From an uncultured Collinsella sp. (GTDB lineage: Bacteria > Actinomycetota > Coriobacteriia > Coriobacteriales > Coriobacteriaceae), in the NCBI GenBank assembly GCA_900762355.1, contig CAAFGE010000043.1, forward strand, positions 72,932 through 136,931: a stretch of 64,000 nt of DNA, in the 5' to 3' direction. Under the pieces are notes generated by a model. That model was not told the origin of the DNA, ran no database searches, and saw only the letters and a list, made by a program, of their open reading frames with translations. Of the stretch, positions 25,919 through 34,433 are shown piece after piece (within the stretch, counting starts at the first letter, position 1; each line of letters begins with the position of its first letter). Position numbers and translations under genes: made by a program.

Positions 25919-26206
25919 GTCGCCCCCGACATTAAGGTCCTCAAGGGCCGCGTCGTCTCCGGCGACCAGTTCGTCTCGCCCGCGGAACAGAAGGAGCGAA
26001 TCCTCGCGGCCTTCGGCGACCTGTGCTGCGAGATGGAGGGCTGCACCATCGCGCAGGCCTCCTATCTCAACGGCGTGCCCCTCGTCGTCGTGCGCGCCAT
26101 CAGCGACAAGGCCTGCGCCGAGGGCCGGGTCGTCGACTACAACACCTTCGAGAAGAAGGCCGCCTGCGACTGCGCCCGCATCGCCGCGCGCATGGTTAAG
26201 CTTTAG
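25919..26206 (+). pseudogene. mtnN: 3' remnant of 5'-methylthioadenosine/S-adenosylhomocysteine nucleosidase
   Basis: About 95 residues match the C-terminal third of MTA/SAH nucleosidase: VVSGDQFV, the purine-site CCEMEGCTIAQ, and RAISDKA with the catalytic Asp. The 5' two thirds are absent, and the sequence immediately upstream is the IS3 remnant on the other strand. The usual interpretation is insertion plus deletion. Whether another mtnN copy exists elsewhere in the genome cannot be seen here. Confidence 0.8.
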
Positions 26207-26231
26207 GCCCGGCGCGCCGGGGCCCTTTCCA
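26207..26231 (+). terminator. Terminator after the mtnN remnant
   Basis: GGCCCGGCGCGCCGGGGCC is a nearly perfect palindrome directly after the stop codon and is followed by CTTTCC. The T run is short. Confidence 0.55.
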
Positions 26232-26399
26232 AAGCGAAGTGTCGAGCCGAAGTGTTGAGCGTCGGCCCTGAATGTTCAATGGCCGTTGTTTTCTGCCCCT
26301 CAAGTGGTGGACTTTTCCTCGGAGCTGTTGATTCCCCCACGCGCCCCCTTCCGTTCTCTGTTCTCCCCTTATACTCCTTGTACGAGGAGGTAAGAAGTC

Positions 26400-29141
26400 A
26401 TGGACAAGACCACACAGGACAGCTTGGCAAAGAAACCCGTCGACATGAGGGACAGGATTCTCGAGCATCTCGAGGCCCTCACCTCTGCCGTCTCGCTCGA
26501 CGACCTTGCCCGTCTGTCCACCTCCGACATCGCCGAGACGCTCATCATCTCCAGGAGCCTGGCGAGCCAGTACCTCAACGACCTTGTTCGCGCCGGTCTT
26601 GTGGTTAAGGTGGCGGGCAGGCCTGTCCGTTATTTTCATCGCCGCGCGTTCCAGAAGCGTTTTCAGGTAAAGCTCTCTGCAAGCGAGTATGCCTCGCTCG
26701 CCGACCTCATCCAGGGGACGGGAATCGCCGATCACCGCGACTTCGCGCGTGCCGTGGGCTTCGACATGAGCCTCAGCTCCGTTGTCGAGCAGTGCAAGGC
26801 TGCGGTTCAGTACCCTCCGTTTGGCCTGCCCATCCTCTTGAGCGGCGGCGTGGGTGTCGGTAAGTCTTTCCTTTCTCGCCTTGTGTACGAGTACGGCAAG
26901 AACCAGGGCTTGCTGTCCCGCGACTCCTCCTATGTGCGCATCGACTGCGCCGGGGTCCCGGACGCCGCCTCGTTCAACGGGCTTCTTGACGAGTCGATTG
27001 CGAAAGCGCGCGGGGGTGTGGTCTTTGTCAACGGCATCGAGGCACTCTCTCCCTCTGCGATGGAGCACTGCCTTGCGACGGCCCTCGGGCTCGATGCCTC
27101 CCAGGATGCGCCGCGCGCTCGCCTCGTTCTTTCGACGACGCTTTCCGCCGATGACCTGAAGGTTTCCTCGGCCTACAGCAAAATGCCCATCTGTGCCCGC
27201 GTCCCCTCACTCAAGGAGCGGACCCCCGAGGAGCGCGAGGATCTCATCTTGAGCTTCCTGCGCAGCGAGGGGTGCCGAATCGGTTCTGATGTGAAGATCA
27301 GCCGCGGCGCATACCGTTGCCTCGTGAACGCGGACTTTTCCGATAACATCGCCGGCTTGCGCGCCTGCGTGACGAACTGCTGTGCCAAAGCGTTCCTCAA
27401 TCGCGAGGGCGACTACGTCGTCGTTCGCCCGTATCTTCTTCCCAGCGGGCTCCTCTCCTCCGCGCAGATCGATCAACAGCCCGACGATGGCGTTCTGATC
27501 GACGCGTCTCTGGATGCCGCCGAGAGCACGGGGCCGGTCGAGCAGGCGCTCGATGCCCTGTGCTCCCTCGATGAGCGATTCTGCGCCGGGGAGCTCTCTG
27601 TCTCCGAGCTTGTCTCGCAAGCTGTCTCCGCTGTGCGCGGCGTTGAGGATCACTTGATCTTCGACCACGGCGTCGCCTCCTCGAGGTCGCGCGCCTTCGA
27701 GCGCGTCGTGGGCGCGGTCCTTGCCGACGCAGGCTCTTCTTATGGCATCGAGCTTTCGAGGAAGGTCGCTTTTCTACTGGCCCAGGAGATTTGCCTGCAG
27801 TTGTGGCCGGGTATCGGCCTGGCTAAGCGAAAGTCTGCCTGTGCGGAGCAAATCTCCCATCTCCTCGGTGCCGTGACCTCCGAATTGCCGTTTGCCTCGA
27901 GTGTCTCCGATCAGGTCGCCGCAGACGTGGAAGGGGCGCTGGGAATCTCGCTCGATCACTTCACGAAGACGCTTCTGACGCTGTGCGTCGCATCGGAGTC
28001 TCGCGATGCGAAGGCCCTTCGGACGCTCTGCGTCATCTTGTCCCACGGCTACTCAACGGCGACGAGCATCGCCGACGCGGCGAACCGTATGCTCGGCATG
28101 CATGTGTACGAGGCTGTCGACATGCCCTACGACCAGCAGCTGAAGGACATCGTCGGTCCGCTCCAGCGCCTCGTCGACCGCCATTCCTACTGCACCGGGG
28201 TCGTGTTCCTCGTCGACATGGGCTCCTTGGAGGAGGCCTATAAGGCCCTCGAGAACGTTACCGACTCCACTATCGGCGTGGTGAACAACGTCTCTACCGG
28301 TCTTGCGCTCGAGATCGGGGTCGGGCTGCTCGGCGGCAAGTCCATCGCCGAGGTTCTTGGCGATGCGACCGCCGCGTGCGTGACGCACTGCAAGGTGATC
28401 GAGCGCGTCAACCGTGAGGACGCCATCGTCTTCTGCTCCGAGTCCGGGGTCGACGCCGCGGAGAGGATACGCCAGCTCGTCTCGCAGAGCCTCCCGCGCA
28501 CCATAGGCGCGCGCCTGCTCACGAGGCCCTTCAAGCAGCTCGTCGCGAACGGGTCGAACGACGCCGTTTTCTCCGAGCACCGCGTCTGCGCCGTCATCGG
28601 CACGGGAGACCCCGGGGTCGCCTCCGTCCCCTTCGTCGCCCTCGAGGACATCATGTCGACGGCGTCCGCCTCTAAGGTTGATGCTGTGTTCGGCAGGTGG
28701 CTTGACGCTTCCGAGCTCTCTTCTTTCCACGAGAAGCTGCTCTCGAACATGACGCTGCAGAACGTCATCCGCTCTATCACCATCCTCGACCCGGAGCGGC
28801 TATTCCATGAGATCGAGAGCGCCGTGCACGAGCTTCAGCGCAGGACAGGCGAGAAGATCGGCAGCAACGCCATCATTGGGCTCTACGTTCACCTCTGCTG
28901 TCTCGTCGAGCGCCTTGTTACCAGAAACCCCATTGAGACCTACGTTGGCCAGGACCGCTTCGAGGAGGAACGCGCCGATTTCATCGAGTCCTTCAGGCAG
29001 AGCTTCTCGAGCATCTCGACGCGCTATCGCGTAGAGGTTCCCGTAAGCGAGATCGCATATGTCTTCGACTACATAAGCGTGAGCGCCGCCCCGGCGCGAG
29101 AAGAGCGCCTCGGCTCCTCGGACCTCCTGCTCGACGAGTGA
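26400..29141 (+). CDS. LevR/ManR-type PTS-regulated transcriptional activator
   Basis: The 913-residue protein has the LevR architecture: N-terminal HTH (about 30-75), AAA+-like domain (about 125-340), a first PRD (about 375-470), a mannose-type EIIA domain with His near 548 (ILSHGYST), an EIIB-like region, and a second PRD (about 800-905). The P-loop GGVGVGKS (149-156) is intact, but the Walker B segment reads VVFVNGIEAL without the usual D-E pair, and no GAFTGA-like sigma-54 contact loop is visible. It precedes the mannose-family PTS genes it probably controls. Phosphorylation by PTS proteins at PRD and EIIA histidines is inferred from the family. Confidence 0.88.
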   Translation: MDKTTQDSLAKKPVDMRDRILEHLEALTSAVSLDDLARLSTSDIAETLIISRSLASQYLNDLVRAGLVVKVAGRPVRYFHRRAFQKRFQVKLSASEYASLADLIQGTGIADHRDFARAVGFDMSLSSVVEQCKAAVQYPPFGLPILLSGGVGVGKSFLSRLVYEYGKNQGLLSRDSSYVRIDCAGVPDAASFNGLLDESIAKARGGVVFVNGIEALSPSAMEHCLATALGLDASQDAPRARLVLSTTLSADDLKVSSAYSKMPICARVPSLKERTPEEREDLILSFLRSEGCRIGSDVKISRGAYRCLVNADFSDNIAGLRACVTNCCAKAFLNREGDYVVVRPYLLPSGLLSSAQIDQQPDDGVLIDASLDAAESTGPVEQALDALCSLDERFCAGELSVSELVSQAVSAVRGVEDHLIFDHGVASSRSRAFERVVGAVLADAGSSYGIELSRKVAFLLAQEICLQLWPGIGLAKRKSACAEQISHLLGAVTSELPFASSVSDQVAADVEGALGISLDHFTKTLLTLCVASESRDAKALRTLCVILSHGYSTATSIADAANRMLGMHVYEAVDMPYDQQLKDIVGPLQRLVDRHSYCTGVVFLVDMGSLEEAYKALENVTDSTIGVVNNVSTGLALEIGVGLLGGKSIAEVLGDATAACVTHCKVIERVNREDAIVFCSESGVDAAERIRQLVSQSLPRTIGARLLTRPFKQLVANGSNDAVFSEHRVCAVIGTGDPGVASVPFVALEDIMSTASASKVDAVFGRWLDASELSSFHEKLLSNMTLQNVIRSITILDPERLFHEIESAVHELQRRTGEKIGSNAIIGLYVHLCCLVERLVTRNPIETYVGQDRFEEERADFIESFRQSFSSISTRYRVEVPVSEIAYVFDYISVSAAPAREERLGSSDLLLDE

Positions 29142-29264
29142 CCTTCCCCGCGCCGCCGCAAGCTGACCGCGCGTCCTCAATAATCCGATAACCCCTTGCC
29201 CGGCGCGAATCCGGATAGCGCCGAGGCAGTACCGAACGCAAAACTTCATTTGATAGGAGCAAAC

Positions 29265-29738
29265 ATGAGTGTTGTTATGGCACGAATCGACAATCGCCTG
29301 CTTCACGGCATCATCGTGACGCAGTGGGCCCCGGTGTCGGGCGCGACCCGAGTCATGGTCATCGACGACAAGGTCGCCGGCGACGAGGTCCTGAAGTCCA
29401 CCATGAGGATGGCGCGCCCCGCGGGCATGGCCGTTTCGATCATCTCCGAGCAGACCGCGCTCAAGAACTTCGCCGCGGGCAAGTACGACCGCGAGAAGGT
29501 CTTCGTCATCGCCAAGGAGCCCGAGACGATGCTTCGCCTGGTCGAGTCGGGCGTCGAGCTCCCGTCGCTGGTCGTCGGCGGCTCGCTCGTCAAGGAGGAC
29601 GGCATCCAGCTCACCCAGCGCGCCTACGCCTCCGCCGAGAACGTCCAGAGCTACAAGGCGCTCATCGCCCGTGGCGTCAAGGTGACGGCCCAGTTCGTGC
29701 CCGCCGACAAGCCCGTCTCCGTCGCAGACCTCATCTAA
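29265..29738 (+). CDS. PTS EIIB, mannose/fructose/sorbose family
   Basis: EIIB receives phosphate from EIIA and passes it to sugar entering through IIC/IID. The 157-residue protein has the active-site His14 in RIDNRLLHGIIVTQW. I chose the ATG at 29265 behind TAGGAG; the frame extends upstream to 29196 without an RBS. The four PTS proteins are separate genes in the order IIB-IIC-IID-IIA. Confidence 0.93.
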   Translation: MSVVMARIDNRLLHGIIVTQWAPVSGATRVMVIDDKVAGDEVLKSTMRMARPAGMAVSIISEQTALKNFAAGKYDREKVFVIAKEPETMLRLVESGVELPSLVVGGSLVKEDGIQLTQRAYASAENVQSYKALIARGVKVTAQFVPADKPVSVADLI

Positions 29739-29747
29739 GGGGGAAAT

Positions 29748-30533
29748 ATGGTCAACTTCACTATCCTGCAGGTCGTCCTTTTGACCCTGCTGGCCTTCAT
29801 CAAGCACGTGGACTACTACGGCATCCCGATGATCTTCGTCAATTACGCCGTTTTCTGGGGCCTCATCACCGGAGTCGTCATGGGCGACTGGAAGACCGGC
29901 CTTGTCATCGGCGGCACCATTCAGCTCATGCAGCTCGGCGTCGCGGGCTTCGGCGGCTCCTCCATTCCCGACTACGGCACGATGGCCATCATCGCCACCG
30001 CCTACGGCGTGACCCTGGGCTCCGACACGGGCCTCGCCATCGGCCTGCCGGTCGGCATGCTCGGCATCCAGCTCGACGTCGTCGCCAAGATCCTCAACGG
30101 CTTTGTCGTCGAGAAGTCCCAGAAGTTCTGCAACGAGGGTAAGTTCAATCAGATGAACGCCATCCTGTGGGTCTGCCCCGCGCTCTTCGGCCTGTGCGCC
30201 GCCCTGCCCGTCTTTGTCTCCGTGACGCTCGGCCAGCCCGCCGTCAACTGGCTCCTCGAGGTCATGCCCCAGTGGTTCCTCTCCGGCCTCACCCTCGCCG
30301 GCAAGATGCTCCCGGCCGTCGGTATCGCCATGCTGCTCCGCTACATGCCAACCGCCAAGTACTTCCAGTACCTGCTCGCCGGCTTCTTCCTCTCGGCCTT
30401 CCTGAACGTGCCCATCATCGGCGCCGCCATCGTCGGCGTTGCCCTCGCGATTGCGTTCTACCAGCGTGCCGAGAGGGACACCGAGCTCGCCGCCCACGCT
30501 TCCGCAGACGCCTTCATCGGAGAGGATGAGTAA
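29748..30533 (+). CDS. PTS EIIC, mannose/fructose/sorbose family
   Basis: This 261-residue membrane protein is the IIC half of the sugar channel. It has about seven hydrophobic segments, and the GGTIQLMQLGVAGFGG segment is typical of mannose-family IIC. AGGGGG precedes the ATG. It ends two bases before the EIID start. Confidence 0.92.
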   Translation: MVNFTILQVVLLTLLAFIKHVDYYGIPMIFVNYAVFWGLITGVVMGDWKTGLVIGGTIQLMQLGVAGFGGSSIPDYGTMAIIATAYGVTLGSDTGLAIGLPVGMLGIQLDVVAKILNGFVVEKSQKFCNEGKFNQMNAILWVCPALFGLCAALPVFVSVTLGQPAVNWLLEVMPQWFLSGLTLAGKMLPAVGIAMLLRYMPTAKYFQYLLAGFFLSAFLNVPIIGAAIVGVALAIAFYQRAERDTELAAHASADAFIGEDE

Positions 30534-30535
30534 CC

Positions 30536-31369
30536 ATGGAAAACGAGAACATCACCGCCGTCGCTGAGGGCAAGCCCTCCGGCTACAAGGTCACCAAGAA
30601 GGACCTGCGCAACGCGAACTGGCGCTGGCTCATGAGCGTGTGCACCTTCAACTACCAGACCCAGCAGGGCGCCTCAGTCGCCTACGCCCTCTCGCCGGTC
30701 CTGAGGAAGATCTACACGAACGACGAGGACTATAAGCAAGCGCTCAACAACCACTTCCGCTACTACAACACCCAGCCTTGGCTCGCCGCCATCATCCTTG
30801 GCGCCTGCGTGGCCATGGAGGAGCGCGATGGCCTAGCGGCGGCGGACGCCGTCCAAGACCTGAAGATCGGCACCATGGGACCGCTCGCCGGCGTCGGCGA
30901 CTCCCTGCTCATGACCATGATCCCGACCATCATGGGCTCCATCGCCGCCTACATGGCCATCGAGGGCAACCCCGTGGGAGCCGGCATCTGGTTCGCGCTC
31001 ATCCTGGCCATCTTCTGGGTCCGCATGCACGCCCTCGAGTTCGGCTACAAGCAGGGCGTGAAGCTCGTCACCGACTTCAGCGAGAAGCTTCCCAACCTCA
31101 CTGCCGCCGCCTCCGTGCTCGGCCTCACCGTGGTCGGCTGCCTCATCGCCTCGGTCGTCGGCGTCACCTGCCCGATTAGCTTCAGCTTCGGCGACGTCGC
31201 GATGGAGATTCAGCCGCTGCTCGACAAGATCCTGCCTGCCATGATCCCCGCCGCCATCACGGGAAGCGCGTATTACCTTCTTACCAAGAAGAACGCGAGC
31301 ATGACGGCCCTCATCCTCGTGGTGATCGTCCTCGCGATGGTCGCCTCCGCCGCCGGCATCCTCGCCTAG
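30536..31369 (+). CDS. PTS EIID, mannose/fructose/sorbose family
   Basis: EIID exists only in mannose-family PTS and pairs with IIC. The 277-residue protein has the family block LRNANWRWLMSVCTFNYQ near the N-terminus, the central MGPLAGVGDSLLMTMIPTI and C-terminal hydrophobic segments. The RBS GAGAGGATGAG lies within the end of EIIC, suggesting coupling. Confidence 0.93.
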   Translation: MENENITAVAEGKPSGYKVTKKDLRNANWRWLMSVCTFNYQTQQGASVAYALSPVLRKIYTNDEDYKQALNNHFRYYNTQPWLAAIILGACVAMEERDGLAAADAVQDLKIGTMGPLAGVGDSLLMTMIPTIMGSIAAYMAIEGNPVGAGIWFALILAIFWVRMHALEFGYKQGVKLVTDFSEKLPNLTAAASVLGLTVVGCLIASVVGVTCPISFSFGDVAMEIQPLLDKILPAMIPAAITGSAYYLLTKKNASMTALILVVIVLAMVASAAGILA

Positions 31370-31395
31370 CTTCGACCCAAGAGATTGGTGAATCA

Positions 31396-31794
31396 ATGAG
31401 AAAGATAGTTGTGGCGAGCCATTCCCTTCTCGCCCAGGGCTTCAAGGACACCCTCGAGTTCCTTACGGGTAAGGGCGACGCCGTCAACGCCGTGTGCGCC
31501 TACGTGAACGACAACGGCGAGGGGCTCGACGCGGCGGTCGAGGCGGCTCTTTCGGGCACTGACGAGGTCGTCGTCCTCACCGACGCGTACGGCGGCAGCG
31601 TGAACCAGCGCTTTTCCCGCTTCGCCTCCGACCGGATCCACGTGATCGCGGGTGTCAACCTCCCGCTCGCCATGACGGTCGCGCTCGCGCGCCCCGACGA
31701 GAAACTCGACTTCGACGCCCTCGTCAACGAGGCGCGCCAGCAGATCATCTACGTGAACGGTGCCAGTTCCGCCGAGTGCGACGACGACGAATAG
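31396..31794 (+). CDS. PTS EIIA, mannose/fructose/sorbose family
   Basis: This 132-residue EIIA accepts phosphate from HPr at His9 (VVASHSLLAQG). The fold motifs LTDAYGGSVNQ and GVNLPLAMTVAL are conserved. Only 12 nt separate it from the GH172 gene, so the PTS and the hydrolase are very probably cotranscribed. Confidence 0.92.
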   Translation: MRKIVVASHSLLAQGFKDTLEFLTGKGDAVNAVCAYVNDNGEGLDAAVEAALSGTDEVVVLTDAYGGSVNQRFSRFASDRIHVIAGVNLPLAMTVALARPDEKLDFDALVNEARQQIIYVNGASSAECDDDE

Positions 31795-31806
31795 AGGAGG
31801 TCGACG

Positions 31807-32931
31807 ATGAGAGAGTTCCTTAAGGACGTGTGGATGCACGGCGGTGAGGAAAGCCGCGCCATCACCCCCGAGAACATCACGGGCGAGAAGGGCCGCGCCG
31901 CCATGTCGGCCAGCCACCTCGGCGTCGGCCGCAAGGGCTCGTGCTGCGTGCCCCTTGAGTCCGGCGAGACCATCACGCTCGCGGACATCGAGGGCCCCGG
32001 CATCATCCGCCACATCTGGATGACCGTCCCCGACAAGACCGCCGCCGGCAGCTTCGTCATGCGTGACCTCGTGCTGCGCTTCTACTGGGACGACGAGGAG
32101 ACCCCCTCGGTCGAGTGCCCTGTCGGCGACTTCTTCTGCAACGGCTTCGGTGAGCGCGCCATCGTCAACTCGATGCCCATCTGCGTGAACCCGACGGGCG
32201 GCATGAACTGCTACTTCGAGATGCCCTTCAGGAAGCACGCCAAGGTCACGCTTACGAGCGAGCACCCCGGGTTCATTAAGTACATCTTTTACACGTTCAA
32301 CTACGCGCTCACCGACGTGCCGGACGACGCCATGTACTTCCACGCCCGCTTTAACCGCGAGCGCAGCACCCGCAGGGGCGTCGACTACACCGTGCTCGAC
32401 GGCGTGCGCGGCAAGGGCTACTACGTCGGCACCTACATGGCCCTGTGCGCCCTGGAGCGCTATTGGTGGGGCGAGGGCGAGATGAAGTTCTTCCTCGACG
32501 GCGACGAGGAGTTCCCCACGGTCACCTCGACGGGAGCCGAGGACTACTTCGGCGGTGCCTGGGCCTTCCTCGACAGGCCGCCCCACGCGCTGCCCGAGGC
32601 GCAGTGCTTCAACACGCTGTTCGCCGGCTACCCGTACCGCTCGACGCGCGACGCCACGCGCGACCGCTTCAGCGCGGGCAAGCCGAACCCGAATCCGATG
32701 CTCGCGACTAACGACGACGCGCTGCCCAGGCACGGCCTCTACAGGTGGCACCTTCCCGACCCGATCTCGTTCAAGGAGGACCTGCGCGTGACGTTCCAGG
32801 ACCTCGGCAACGACGACATCAAGCTCTACGAGCGCGAGGACGACATCTCCACCGTCGCCTACTGGTACCAAAGCGAGCCGCACGCCGTGCTCGCCCCGTT
32901 TGCCGCAAGGCAGGACCGCGTGCCCAGGTAG
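31807..32931 (+). CDS. GH172 / DUF2961 family glycoside hydrolase
   Basis: The 374-residue protein is a DUF2961 jelly-roll enzyme, now GH172. Characterised members act on alpha-D-fructofuranosides (difructose dianhydride I, inulobiose) or D-arabinofuranosides. Visible family blocks are GPGIIRHIWMT, NCYFEMPF, ERYWWGEGEMKFFLDGDEE and STGAEDYFGGAW, whose acidic residues are candidate catalysts. There is no signal peptide, so it should act in the cytoplasm on PTS-imported sugar. AGGAGG precedes the ATG. Substrate is inference: the linked PTS and ROK kinase favour a fructose-type disaccharide. Confidence 0.85.
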   Translation: MREFLKDVWMHGGEESRAITPENITGEKGRAAMSASHLGVGRKGSCCVPLESGETITLADIEGPGIIRHIWMTVPDKTAAGSFVMRDLVLRFYWDDEETPSVECPVGDFFCNGFGERAIVNSMPICVNPTGGMNCYFEMPFRKHAKVTLTSEHPGFIKYIFYTFNYALTDVPDDAMYFHARFNRERSTRRGVDYTVLDGVRGKGYYVGTYMALCALERYWWGEGEMKFFLDGDEEFPTVTSTGAEDYFGGAWAFLDRPPHALPEAQCFNTLFAGYPYRSTRDATRDRFSAGKPNPNPMLATNDDALPRHGLYRWHLPDPISFKEDLRVTFQDLGNDDIKLYEREDDISTVAYWYQSEPHAVLAPFAARQDRVPR

Positions 32932-32958
32932 GGTCGCCTCGAAACAAGCCAACGTTAT

Positions 32959-32997
32959 GGGCGCCCGCGGTTGACCATGACTGCGGGCGTCCCTTTG
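32959..32997 (+). terminator. Hairpin between the GH172 gene and the ROK kinase
   Basis: GGGCGCCCGC (32959-32968) pairs with GCGGGCGTCCC (32983-32993), followed by TTTG. It may terminate part of the transcripts; the ROK gene has a strong RBS just after it and no clear promoter, so partial read-through is likely. Confidence 0.65.
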
Positions 32998-33010
32998 TAA
33001 GGAGGATCAC

Positions 33011-33895
33011 ATGAGCGAAAAGCAAATGAGGCTCGGCGCCCTCGAAGCCGGCGGGACCAAGATGGTCTGTGCCGTGGTGTCCGGCGACGGCGAGGTCCTC
33101 GACCGTATGGAGACCCCGACGCTTACGCCCGCCAAGACCGTCCCGCAGATGATCGAGTGGTTCACCGCCCGCGATGTGGACGCGTTGGGCATCGGCGCCT
33201 TCGGCCCGACCTGCGTCGACCCCAACGACGAGCGCTACGGCTCCATCCTCCAGACGCCCAAGCTCGCGTGGCGAGGCCATGGTCTTCGCGCCGCGTTCGC
33301 CGACGCCCTCGGGATTCCGGTGGCCTACGACACGGACGTGAACGTTGCCTGCCTCGGCGAAGTGGTCTTCGGCTGCTGCAAGGGGCTCGAGGACGCCGTC
33401 TACGTGACCATCGGCACCGGCGTGGGCGCGGGCGTCATGTGCGCGGGCAGACTCCTTCACGGCATGCTGCACCCCGAGGCCGGTCACATGCTGGTAAGGA
33501 CCCGTCCCACCGAGGAGGGACGCTGCGTCTGCCCGAGCCACGCGAGCTGTCTCGAGGGGCTCGCCTCCGGCCCCGCCATCGCCGCGCGCTGGGGAAAGCC
33601 CGCGGCCGAGCTCGCGGACAACGATGAGGTGTGGGCGCTCGAGGGGGATTATCTGGGGCAGATGTGCGCGAACCTCGTGCTCATGTACTCGCCTCGCCGC
33701 ATCGTCCTCGGCGGCGGCGTGATGCACCAGGAGCAGCTCTACGGCATCGTCCGCAAGAAGACCCTCGAATATCTGGGTGGCTACATCCAGACCGCCGAGC
33801 TTAAGGACATGGAGAGCTACATCTGCGCCCCGGGCTGCGGCGGCGACCAAGGAATCCTCGGCGCGGCCGAGCTGGCAAGAAGGGCGCTCGCGTAA
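33011..33895 (+). CDS. ROK-family sugar kinase, probable fructokinase
   Basis: The 294-residue protein has the ROK ATP-binding start LGALEAGGTKMVCAV, GTGVGAGV, the metal-binding HPEAGHMLV plus a zinc cluster CVCPSHASCLEG, and LGGGVM. The N-terminal GALEAGGTK form and this CPxHxxC spacing are typical of Gram-positive fructokinases (ScrK-like). It probably phosphorylates the free sugar released by the GH172 enzyme. AAGGAGG precedes the ATG. Confidence 0.85.
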   Translation: MSEKQMRLGALEAGGTKMVCAVVSGDGEVLDRMETPTLTPAKTVPQMIEWFTARDVDALGIGAFGPTCVDPNDERYGSILQTPKLAWRGHGLRAAFADALGIPVAYDTDVNVACLGEVVFGCCKGLEDAVYVTIGTGVGAGVMCAGRLLHGMLHPEAGHMLVRTRPTEEGRCVCPSHASCLEGLASGPAIAARWGKPAAELADNDEVWALEGDYLGQMCANLVLMYSPRRIVLGGGVMHQEQLYGIVRKKTLEYLGGYIQTAELKDMESYICAPGCGGDQGILGAAELARRALA

Positions 33896-33927
33896 CTTGC
33901 GCTCTCTCCGCCATACAACGCGTTAAG

Positions 33928-33977
33928 AAAAGACGAGCGCTTCTTGCCAATTGAGCGGCAAGAAGTGCTCGTCTTTT
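33928..33977. terminator. Bidirectional terminator after the ROK kinase
   Basis: AAAAGACGAGC and CTTCTTGCC (33928-33948) pair with GGCAAGAAG and GCTCGTCTTTT (33957-33977), about 20 bp with one mismatch and an 8-nt loop. A and T runs flank both sides. Confidence 0.92.
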
Positions 33978-34011
33978 GCATTTGTTTTTGGGGCAGGACG
34001 CCCCGCCTCCA

Positions 34012-34263
34012 CTAGAGTCCCTGGACCGCCACACCCACGAGGTTTGGACCGGTGTGGACAAGAAGCGCGGGGCTGATGTCGGAGCGGACGACATCCACCG
34101 CATTGGCCACGCGCTCGCACAGGGCCTGCTCCATGCGGTCGTAGAGGTCGGCGTGGGCCGAGGTGCGGCTCGCGGCAAAGCGCACCTCGGGGTGCTTCTC
34201 GACGATGGCGGCGATGAGCTTGGCCTCGGTGCGATGCGGTACTTGCACAGCCATTTCGTGTGC
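34012..34263 (-). pseudogene. C-terminal remnant of a DegV-family protein
   Basis: About 80 residues read AKLIAAIVEKHPEVRF and then VVRSDISPALLVHTGPNLVGV to a TAG. This resembles the extreme C-terminus of DegV fatty-acid-binding proteins, whose equivalent is IGPVIGTHTGPGALGV-like. The first ~200 residues are missing, and a palindromic element lies at the broken end. The family call rests on a short motif and is moderate. Confidence 0.5.
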
Positions 34264-34296
34264 GCGAGGCTGTTGGCTTTCTGGGCCACAGCAATC

Positions 34297-34351
34297 ACCT
34301 TCCCCCTAGTATGATGACCTGAACAATCCTCATGCTAGGGGGAAGGTTTTT
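34297..34351 (+). repeat. 18-nt inverted repeat with T tract
   Basis: ACCTTCCCCCTAGTATGA (34297-34314) pairs with TCATGCTAGGGGGAAGGT (34330-34347) with one mismatch and runs into TTTT. It could work as a rightward terminator or be the end of an inserted element; it marks the 5' break of the degV remnant. Confidence 0.7.
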
Positions 34352-34373
34352 GTCGCGTAGCGGAAATTGGCCT

Positions 34374-34433
34374 CCACCCGCTGAGCGGGTGGCTTTCTAT
34401 GCCGCGCGTGCCGCGCGGCACGGACTAAAGTCC
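34374..34433. repeat. Three consecutive short palindromes
   Basis: CCACCCGC-TGA-GCGGGTGG (34374-34392), GCCGCGCG-TG-CCGCGCGGC (34401-34419) and GGACTAAAGTCC (34422-34433) follow each other closely. Such clustered hairpins resemble subterminal structures of IS200/IS605-type elements, but no transposase is present. Confidence 0.45.

Noticed and set aside
29142..29264. Sigma-54 promoter before the PTS genes
   Set aside because: A GG...GC pair near 29225-29240 has 13 rather than 12 nt spacing and poor flanking match.
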